Source of the DNA: Marinilabiliales bacterium
GTDB lineage: Bacteria > Bacteroidota > Bacteroidia > Bacteroidales > BM523
Direction of reading: 5' to 3'
NCBI GenBank assembly: GCA_002869425.1
Contig: PKSZ01000343.1
Location: 1 to 21,548 of the forward strand
DNA: 21,548 nt
The notes under the pieces were generated by a model, which worked only from the letters and a program-made list of their open reading frames with translations, was not told the DNA's origin and did no database searches. Position 1 is the stretch's first letter. Each line of letters opens with the position of its first letter. Made by a program: the position numbers and the translations under genes. Below, in pieces: positions 15,532 to 21,548 of the stretch.

Positions 15532-16320
15532 ATGAATAATTGGATTGAAGAAGCTGAACGAAGGCAAGCGCTTAAAAGTGAAATTGTTACCGACGAGGAG
15601 AAGCTTAATGATCAAAGAAGAAAAGAGAATCATAAACGAATCAAGGTTTTTGTTGATCACTTAAACGGATTAATTGACCGTGCTGCTGCTTTGCCTTTGG
15701 AGGAAAGAGAGCCCAGTATAGAGCTTGGGCATACACATTTGGTCGGAGAAGATAAGTATGAATTTTTTGGAAGTGCATATTGGGATAAACCAATTGGAGT
15801 ATTAGGAAAGAAAGTTAGGTTTTTGTGCTGGAGAAGAATTCATTTGAGAATATCAGATAGACTTGGATATGTAAAGGTTAACGTATACGAAAAATTTCTT
15901 CCGGAAAAGAAAGGTCAGAAAAAGGAAACCAAGAAAAGTAAATATATTTTTAAGCAAAAGGGCTTAACTGAAGAAGTAGCAATGTATTGGCTCGATTGGA
16001 TGGTTTTCCGTATTGAAACGCAGGAAATGAAAGATGCCTTACCAAGATCCAATGCATCCAAAAAAAATGAGGATAAACGTTGCTTTATTGCAACTGCTGC
16101 TTTTGAAGATGTAAATGCACCAGAAGTAGTGCTTTTTAGAAAATACAGAGATGCTTTTTTATTGAATCATCTGCCAGGAAGGTCTTTTGTGAATCTCTAT
16201 TATCTCTTTTCACCCGGATTGGCCAGAATCATGGACAAAAATGTTTATATAAAGGAAGCAATAAAAAAGTTGATATTGAGGCCTTTGTTAGCATTCGTTT
16301 CTATAAGGCTGAATCGTTAA
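15532..16320 (+). CDS. CFI-box C-terminal domain protein, function unknown
   Basis: 262 residues from the ATG at 15532 (MNNWIEEAERRQ); the frame extends to a TTG at 15478, but the added segment looks spurious. The N-terminal part is charged and helical. From Cys184 the C-terminus shows the CFI-box: CFIATAAF, then APEVVLFRKYRDAFLL, GRSFVNLYYLFSPGLA, and a helical end. CFI-box domains appear in scattered proteins as a C-terminal module whose role I do not know. No signal peptide is visible, though the last ~25 residues (IKKLILRPLLAFVSIRL) are hydrophobic and may touch the membrane. The stop codon shares bases with the stop of ribD on the other strand. It may be co-transcribed with the DUF58 gene (76-base gap). 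Confidence 0.8.
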   Translation: MNNWIEEAERRQALKSEIVTDEEKLNDQRRKENHKRIKVFVDHLNGLIDRAAALPLEEREPSIELGHTHLVGEDKYEFFGSAYWDKPIGVLGKKVRFLCWRRIHLRISDRLGYVKVNVYEKFLPEKKGQKKETKKSKYIFKQKGLTEEVAMYWLDWMVFRIETQEMKDALPRSNASKKNEDKRCFIATAAFEDVNAPEVVLFRKYRDAFLLNHLPGRSFVNLYYLFSPGLARIMDKNVYIKEAIKKLILRPLLAFVSIRLNR

Positions 16321-17375
16321 GAATTAACAATATACAAATTGGTTTGTCCAATTATGTGATGCTTTCCTGAGGTAAGCTCTATTTTGGGAGCTTTAACTCC
16401 CTGATTAAATTTTCTATTTCCAACAAATACTCTTGCCTCATTCCAGCAGTTGCTGGAAATATATGAGCTTAGCAATTTTTCGCCACCTTCAACAATAAGA
16501 GAAAGTATTCCTTTCTCAAAACAAACTTCATCAATGCATTTTATGTAATCTTTGCTATTGCATGAGATCCATTCGGTTTTGCCTTTTTTTTGATCAATTG
16601 TTTCGTTAAAAATTATTGTCTCTGTTTTGTTGTCAAATACCTTTAAATCATTTGTGAGTATGTTTTTCTTATCAATCACAAGCCTGATAGGTGAATTGCC
16701 TCTCCAGTCACGTACAGTAAGAGAAGGGTTGTCTTTTAATACGGTTTGAGTTCCCACAAGAATTCCCATTTCTTCTGCTCTCCATTTGTGTACCAGAACC
16801 CTCGATATTTCATCAGAAATCCAGTTTGGGCCAATAGGAGTATCGGCATTTCTTATAATATCAATAAAACCATCTTTGCTTTGTGCCCACTTTAAAATAA
16901 TGTAAGGCTTTTTTTGCTTATGAAAGGTAAAGAACCTTCTGTTTAAAAAGTTTCCTTCATTTTCACAAATTCCTATCTCGGTTACAATACCAGCATTATT
17001 TAACTTTTTTATGCCTTTGCCCGATACTTTTGCGTTGGGATCCATATTGCAGATAACTACTCGAGGAATTTTGTGAGAAACAATTAAATCTGAGCATGGA
17101 GGTGTTTTTCCATAATGTGAACATGGTTCAAGATTAACATATAGGGTGCTGCTTTTTAGAAGTTCCTTGTTTTCAACCGAATTTATTGCATTTACTTCAG
17201 CATGTGGACCACCAAATTCAATATGATATCCTTCACCAATAATTTTATTGTTATGAACAATAACACAACCAACCATGGGATTCGGTGCTACTTTTCCAGC
17301 ACCTTTTGCTGCAAGATCAAGGCAGCGGATCATAAATTCTCTGTCTCTTTGTAATGTTTTATCAGTATTTGACAT
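16317..17375 (-). CDS. ribD: Bifunctional riboflavin biosynthesis deaminase/reductase
   Basis: 352 residues. It converts the GTP-cyclohydrolase II product by deamination and then side-chain reduction, early steps to riboflavin. The N-terminal deaminase domain has the zinc site: HAE at 58-60, then the C-S-H-Y-G-K-T-P-P-C stretch with Cys85 and Cys94. The C-terminal reductase domain runs from about residue 145 (PYIILKWAQSKDGFI ... WISDE ... VGTQTVLKDNPSLTVR). The ATG at 17373-17375 is preferred over an in-frame TTG at 17394-17396, which would overlap prmC. It is divergent from prmC, whose ATG is 12 bases away, and convergent with the CFI-box gene. No other rib gene is in the window. Confidence 0.95.
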   Translation of the reverse strand: MSNTDKTLQRDREFMIRCLDLAAKGAGKVAPNPMVGCVIVHNNKIIGEGYHIEFGGPHAEVNAINSVENKELLKSSTLYVNLEPCSHYGKTPPCSDLIVSHKIPRVVICNMDPNAKVSGKGIKKLNNAGIVTEIGICENEGNFLNRRFFTFHKQKKPYIILKWAQSKDGFIDIIRNADTPIGPNWISDEISRVLVHKWRAEEMGILVGTQTVLKDNPSLTVRDWRGNSPIRLVIDKKNILTNDLKVFDNKTETIIFNETIDQKKGKTEWISCNSKDYIKCIDEVCFEKGILSLIVEGGEKLLSSYISSNCWNEARVFVGNRKFNQGVKAPKIELTSGKHHIIGQTNLYIVNS

Positions 17376-17382
17376 ATTTTTG
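17348..17382 (+). promoter_or_regulatory. Possible promoter of prmC
   Basis: TATTTTTG at 17375-17382 fits the -7 element. TTTG at 17348-17351 is 23 bases upstream, longer than the ideal 19-21. If real, transcription starts near 17389, so the prmC start would be the second ATG at 17396. The site overlaps the start of ribD. Confidence 0.3.
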
Positions 17383-17386
17383 AAAT

Positions 17387-18241
17387 ATGGAAGCAATGAC
17401 GTATTCTGAATTTATCAGGAAAACAAGCAACGAACTTACAAATATTTACTGTGAGTCTGAAGCAAATTCCATATCAAAAATGTTAGCTCAGGATCTGTTT
17501 AAAGCAGATAATACATCATTAATCATACAAAATTCAATAATTCTTGATCCAGATATTAAGGAAAAATATTGGAATTATATCTCATTATTGAAAAGGGGTG
17601 TGCCGGTTCAATATGTTTTGGGGTATTCATTTTTCTACGGTTATAGATTTAATATTGAGAATGGCGTATTAATACCCAGGCAGGAGACAGAAGAACTGGT
17701 AGATTGGATTATTAAAGATCACAAAAAGGAAGAGTCATTAAGCATCCTTGAGGTGGGAACCGGTTCTGGAATTATTGCAATTATATTGGCAATGGAATTA
17801 TTGAAGCCCAAAATTATGGGTATCGATATATCTGAAAAAGCAATTGAGGTTACCAATTCCAATATTCAAAAATTCAAGCTGAAAAATATTTCTGTAGAAA
17901 AGCAGGATCTTTTTGATTTTAAATCAAATATAATGTTTGACATTATTGTAAGCAATCCACCATATGTAAGGGAGTTTGAGAAACGATTGATGGAATCTCT
18001 TGTTCTTGAACATGAACCTCATCAAGCTTTGTTTGTTAATGATGATAACCCTCTGGTTTATTATGAAGCAATTTTAAAGCTTGCTCAAATAAATCTTTGT
18101 TCTGGTGGTGTAGGATATTTCGAAATAAATGAATCTCTGGGAAATGAACTGGAATCAATGATAACCAATTTGGGATTTAAAATGGATGCGTTGAGAAGGG
18201 ATATTAACAACAAACCAAGAATGATAAGGTTTTATAAATGA
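17387..18241 (+). CDS. prmC: Peptide chain release factor N5-glutamine methyltransferase
   Basis: 284 residues from ATG 17387, or 281 from ATG 17396. It methylates the Gln of the GGQ motif of release factors using S-adenosylmethionine. Seen here: the SAM-binding EVGTGSGIIAI loop (about residue 122) and the catalytic NPPY motif (VSNPPYVREFE, about 190), plus the family's N-terminal helical domain and QETEELVDWII. Its substrate RF2 is encoded nearby (prfB), which fits a functional grouping. It overlaps recX by four bases (ATGA), so the two are translated together. Which of the two ATG codons is used is open. Confidence 0.95.
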   Translation: MEAMTYSEFIRKTSNELTNIYCESEANSISKMLAQDLFKADNTSLIIQNSIILDPDIKEKYWNYISLLKRGVPVQYVLGYSFFYGYRFNIENGVLIPRQETEELVDWIIKDHKKEESLSILEVGTGSGIIAIILAMELLKPKIMGIDISEKAIEVTNSNIQKFKLKNISVEKQDLFDFKSNIMFDIIVSNPPYVREFEKRLMESLVLEHEPHQALFVNDDNPLVYYEAILKLAQINLCSGGVGYFEINESLGNELESMITNLGFKMDALRRDINNKPRMIRFYK

Positions 18242-18702
18242 CAGAAAATTATCGGGAAATTTTAGCTAGGGCTCAAACATATTGTGCCAGGGCAGAGCGA
18301 TGTAATAACGATGTGGTAAAGAAGCTTCATCAATGGGGCGTGGATATTGATTTGCACAATCAAATTATTGAAAATCTTTATGCCAATTCATTCCTCGATG
18401 AACAAAGGTATTGCGATGCATTTGTGGCTGATAAAAATAAATTTAATAAGTGGGGAAAGATAAAAATTCGATGGGAGTTGAAAAGCAGGAATATCCCAGA
18501 ACGTACTATTGATAATGCATTAGAGTCTTTAGATATGCATGAATACAGGGAATTGGTTTTTGAAGAAATTTCTAAAAAAGCAAAGAATAAAAAATTTGAT
18601 TCAAAATATAAATTAAAAGCTTCTTTGATTCGTTTTGGACAACAAAGAGGTTATGAAATGGAACTAATTATGCCATTCGTGGAAAAAATCATATCTGAAT
18701 AG
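18238..18702 (+). CDS. recX: RecX-family regulatory protein
   Basis: 154 residues. RecX proteins bind RecA filaments and limit their growth. The three-helix repeat architecture shows in the order A-R-A-E-R-C-N-N-D-V-V-K-K-L, then I-I-E-N-L-Y-A-N-S-F-L-D-E-Q-R-Y, then K-I-R-W-E-L-K-S-R-N-I-P, a standard RecX pattern. The start ATG overlaps the prmC stop. recA itself is not in the window, so the gene is not in the frequent recA-recX arrangement. The prfB start follows 46 bases later with no clear promoter, so prmC, recX and prfB may share a transcript. Confidence 0.85.
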   Translation: MTENYREILARAQTYCARAERCNNDVVKKLHQWGVDIDLHNQIIENLYANSFLDEQRYCDAFVADKNKFNKWGKIKIRWELKSRNIPERTIDNALESLDMHEYRELVFEEISKKAKNKKFDSKYKLKASLIRFGQQRGYEMELIMPFVEKIISE

Positions 18703-18748
18703 AAAGTCAGCCAATTTTTATTTATTTTTACATTAAATTGATTAACAT

Positions 18749-19838
18749 ATGGTTACACAAGATCAGATTCGTGAGTTGAATGACAGGGCAGATGCCCTGA
18801 GGAGGTATCTTTGACATTGATATCCGATTGAAAGATATTAAAGAAAAAGAACTGATTTCACAGCAACTTGAATTCTGGAATGATCCAAAAAAAGCAGAAG
18901 ACCTGTTAAAGGAAATTGCACTTCAAAAATCCTGGACATCAGCTTATGCTGAAGTGAAAAATGCAGTGGATGATTTGTCCGTGCTGTATGATTTTTATAA
19001 AGAAGAAGAGGCCACAGCAGAGGAAGTAGAGACAGCGTATTCAGGTGCATTGACTAAGATTGAAGATCTTGAGTTAAGAAATATGCTCCAAAAGGATGAA
19101 GATAAGTTTGGTGCTATCTTAAAGATCACATCAGGTGCAGGTGGAACAGAAAGTCTTGATTGGACAGAAATGTTGATGCGAATGTATATTCGCTGGGGAG
19201 AGAGAAACAATTATAAAGTCAAAGAGGTATATTATCTTGCAGGTGATGAGGCTGGTGTAAAGACTGTTACCTTAGAGTTTGTGGGCGATTTTGCTTATGG
19301 ATATCTGAAAAGTGAAAATGGGGTTCACCGACTGGTTCGAATTTCACCATTCAATGCACAGGGTAAAAGGCAAACAACTTTTGCCTCGGTGTTTGTATCT
19401 CCTGTTGTTGACGATACAATAGAGATTGAAATCAATCCAGGCGATATTACATTTGAGACTTTCCGTTCAAGTGGTGCGGGCGGACAGAATGTAAACAAGG
19501 TAGAAACGGCTGTTCGATTAAGGCATGCACCTAGTGGTATTGTGGTTGAAAATCAGGAAACCCGATCGCAATTGAAGAATAGGGAAAACGCTATGCGTCT
19601 GCTTAGATCTGAGCTTTATGAATTGGAGCTCCGTAAAAGGGAGGAGGAGCAAGCAAAAATAGAGGGAGAGAAGAAAAGGATCGAGTGGGGATCACAAATA
19701 AGAAGTTATGTTCTGCATCCTTACAAAATGGTGAAAGATTTGCGAACCAATCATGAAACAGGAAATGTCCAGGCAGTATTGGATGGCGAACTTAACGATT
19801 TTATAAAGGCTTATTTAATGGAATTTGGTAAGGAATAA
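18749..19838 (+). CDS. prfB: Peptide chain release factor 2 with programmed +1 frameshift
   Basis: 362 residues after frameshifting. It reads UGA and UAA stop codons and releases the peptide. Zero frame runs from ATG 18749 for 21 codons ([21 protein letters not shown]) to a TGA at 18812-18814; translation continues in the +1 frame from 18813 (D-I-D-I-R-L-K). Later come the RF2 stop-codon motif SPF (in [12 protein letters not shown]) and the GGQ hydrolysis motif ([13 protein letters not shown]). Length is close to the usual ~365. Calling only the 18828 start, as an automatic caller would, loses the first 26 residues. The gene is not broken: the frameshift is the usual autoregulatory device. 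A phosphatase gene follows 13 bases later. Confidence 0.97.
18800..18815 (+). promoter_or_regulatory. prfB +1 frameshift site
   Basis: Internal Shine-Dalgarno-like AGGAGG at 18800-18805, the three-base spacer TAT, the slippery CTT at 18809-18811 and in-frame TGA at 18812-18814, then C. This is the same layout as the E. coli RF2 site. When RF2 is scarce the ribosome pauses at TGA, slips by one base and makes more RF2. Confidence 0.95.
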
Positions 19839-19851
19839 CACTTTACTTATT

Positions 19852-21548
19852 ATGAAAAACAAAGCGTTTTCTTTTCTCATTTTTGTCATAATTGCAGTTA
19901 CAATTGCAATATTAAGTTTTATGTGGCTTAATTTGTCCAGTACAATAGAAAGCCTGGCGCGTAACCAGATTAGCGAAACATCCGATAAAGTAAGTACTAG
20001 GTTGGATGAGTATTTTAGCTCCATCAGGGAAAACCTGATTCATATAAAGCAATTAACCGATTATGGTTTGATGGATGCCGAGGATAAAGACACTTTGAAT
20101 TATCTTTTGTTCCCGATCTTCAATACATCCCCTCATATTACCACATTTGCTCTTGCAAGATCCAATGGAGATGAGTTTTCATTGCTCCGGGAAGATTCAA
20201 CCTGGCTTAATAATTTTGTTTATGAAACGGATTCTGGAATGAATATCTTGAGGCACAGGTGGAAAGGAACATTGCAGTCCAAGTCAGTAGTTAAAGATTG
20301 GTATGACTACAATGCCGGCTACGATCCCAGAACCCGCGACTGGTTTAAAGGAGCTGCCAGTGCACAAGATCCAGATTCTCCTTATTGGACAAATCCTTAC
20401 AAAATATTATTCCAGACTATGCACGGAATTACAGCTGCCATGAAAGCAAAGTCAAAACTACAGGGCGCATACAATATTGTGCAATTTGATATATTGCTTT
20501 CTGATATCTCAGAGTTAACCAGAAATTTGTCTTTTAGTGAAAATGGAAGGGTTTTTATCCTTTCGGAAAAGGAAGAAGTAATAGGCTTACCCAACTGTGA
20601 GCTATTGAACCATATTGATACTTTAAGAAAGTATGTACTTGTTCCCTGGAAAAAGGTTCCGAATGAAGCCATGACGTATGCAATGGAAGAATGGAAGGAG
20701 TTGGGTGATGAAGACGTTTCGGAAGCTTATAATTTTAACCTGGACGGCGATACCTGGTGGGCTAGTGTTATGAAATATGAGTTGGATAACAATCGCTATT
20801 TTTTAATAGGAGTTATTGTTCCTGAAAAGGATTTTCTTGCTGAAGTGAAACGCTCTCGAAACATTATTCTGGCTTGTGGTATTCTTGTTTTGATATTTAT
20901 CTTGATTGTTGCCAAGGGATATTTTGATAAAAAGAAGGCAAACAGGATCCTGTTTGAGCAGAAAGAAGAAATAGAAACCCAAAAGGAAGAAATAGAGACA
21001 CAGAAAGAGGAGATTGAAGCTCAACGGGATTTGCTTGTTGAACAAAAAGAGCAAATAGAGCTTATTAATGAAGAAATGACTGCCAGTATTCAATATGCTC
21101 GTAGAATTCAGGCAGCTATCCTTCCATCTGCTGAAGCCGGATTTGAAATTTTTCCGGAACATTTTGTGATGTACAGACCAAGAGACATTGTTTCTGGTGA
21201 TTTTTACTGGATGTCTGTAATTGAAGGTCAGAAAATAATCTGCGTTGCCGATTGTACCGGGCATGGTGTGCCTGGTGCCTTTATGTCAATGCTGGGTGTT
21301 AGCTTTTTGAATGAAATTGTAAATAAGGAATATATTACACATACGGGTGTAATATTACAGCGCTTAAGAAAGCAAATTGTTCGATCACTTCAGCAAAGAG
21401 GACAGGCCGATTTTGAAGATGATGAGGATTCTTATAACAGGGTTAAGGATGGTATGGACCTGGCTATTTGTTCCATCAATGAAGAAAAAATGTTGTGCCA
21501 GTTTTCGGGTGCAAATAATCCAGCCTATTTACTTCGTGAAACCGGGGT
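19852..21548 (+). CDS. Membrane sensor with SpoIIE/PP2C-type phosphatase, 3' end cut by the window
   Basis: At least 565 residues, open to the last base. It opens with a membrane helix (residues ~5-24), then a probable extracytoplasmic sensor region to about residue 335 that has a Cache-like layout (for example the NAGYDPRTRDWFKGA stretch), and a second membrane helix (337-359). Three seven-residue repeats (QKEEIET type, residues 370-390) form a coiled coil, and the PP2C/SpoIIE domain begins near 425, with metal-binding GD (RDIVSGDFYWM, about 444-454) and CVADCTGHGVPGAFMS (Asp467). Such proteins dephosphorylate an anti-anti-sigma-type or similar partner in response to an outside signal. The partner is not visible. 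Starts 13 bases after prfB and may share its transcript. The ATG at 19852 is the first in frame after the prfB stop. Confidence 0.85.
   Translation, partial: MKNKAFSFLIFVIIAVTIAILSFMWLNLSSTIESLARNQISETSDKVSTRLDEYFSSIRENLIHIKQLTDYGLMDAEDKDTLNYLLFPIFNTSPHITTFALARSNGDEFSLLREDSTWLNNFVYETDSGMNILRHRWKGTLQSKSVVKDWYDYNAGYDPRTRDWFKGAASAQDPDSPYWTNPYKILFQTMHGITAAMKAKSKLQGAYNIVQFDILLSDISELTRNLSFSENGRVFILSEKEEVIGLPNCELLNHIDTLRKYVLVPWKKVPNEAMTYAMEEWKELGDEDVSEAYNFNLDGDTWWASVMKYELDNNRYFLIGVIVPEKDFLAEVKRSRNIILACGILVLIFILIVAKGYFDKKKANRILFEQKEEIETQKEEIETQKEEIEAQRDLLVEQKEQIELINEEMTASIQYARRIQAAILPSAEAGFEIFPEHFVMYRPRDIVSGDFYWMSVIEGQKIICVADCTGHGVPGAFMSMLGVSFLNEIVNKEYITHTGVILQRLRKQIVRSLQQRGQADFEDDEDSYNRVKDGMDLAICSINEEKMLCQFSGANNPAYLLRETG
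20959..21021 (+). repeat. Three 21-bp tandem repeats coding a heptad coiled coil
   Basis: Units 20959-20979, 20980-21000 and 21001-21021 encode QKEEIET, QKEEIET and QKEEIEA. They form the linker between the membrane and the phosphatase domain and are likely part of the signalling helix. Confidence 0.8.

Noticed and set aside
18812..18814. In-frame TGA in prfB read as a broken gene
   Set aside because: The site is the standard programmed frameshift, and both frames match RF2.
20803..21264. 153-residue minus-strand frame
   Set aside because: Opposite a clearly coding phosphatase gene; rich in Phe and Leu as expected from its antisense.

Overview
The window is a mostly housekeeping stretch of a Bacteroidota chromosome, most likely a free-living member of the Bacteroidia/Flavobacteriia. 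This rests on a very large secreted protein with a type IX secretion sorting tail, on several promoter-like sequences of the Bacteroidota form TAnnTTTG, on the near absence of Shine-Dalgarno sequences, on an AT-rich base composition, and on the form of the housekeeping genes, such as an S16 protein with a long acidic tail. I cannot name the genus from sequence alone.

Layout. Bases 1-1671 hold the 3' part of aspS (aspartyl-tRNA synthetase). Bases 1739-5281 encode a 1180-residue secreted modular protein with seven propeller-like repeats and a T9SS tail. Bases 5359-9012 are a tightly packed five-gene operon: a PqqD-like peptide-binding protein, a 60-residue probable precursor peptide, an HPr-kinase-like protein, an S24/S26 signal-peptidase-like protein and a peptide-exporter-type ABC transporter. 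On the minus strand follow rimM and rpsP (9001-10206). Then come dnaE, trxA, a DUF58 protein and a CFI-box protein on the plus strand (10457-16320), ribD on the minus strand (16317-17375), and prmC, recX and prfB on the plus strand (17387-19838). prfB carries the classical programmed +1 frameshift. The window ends inside a membrane-bound SpoIIE/PP2C-type phosphatase (19852 to the edge), whose frame is open to the last base.

The part most worth attention is 5359-9012. It looks like a small gene cluster for a ribosomally made, post-translationally modified peptide (RiPP): leader-binding domain, precursor, candidate Ser/Thr kinase for the core, candidate leader peptidase and exporter. It has no radical SAM enzyme, lanthionine synthetase, YcaO protein or lasso cyclase. 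A near-perfect Bacteroidota promoter at 5359-5389 sits inside the longest possible reading frame of the first gene. This suggests that the gene starts at a GTG at 5422 and that the operon is one transcript. This functional reading is an inference from gene families and order; the product is unknown.

I see no tRNA or rRNA genes, CRISPR arrays, insertion sequences or attachment sites. The only stretch of any length without a gene is the 250 bases between rpsP and dnaE, which holds a promoter for rpsP and nothing else I can support.
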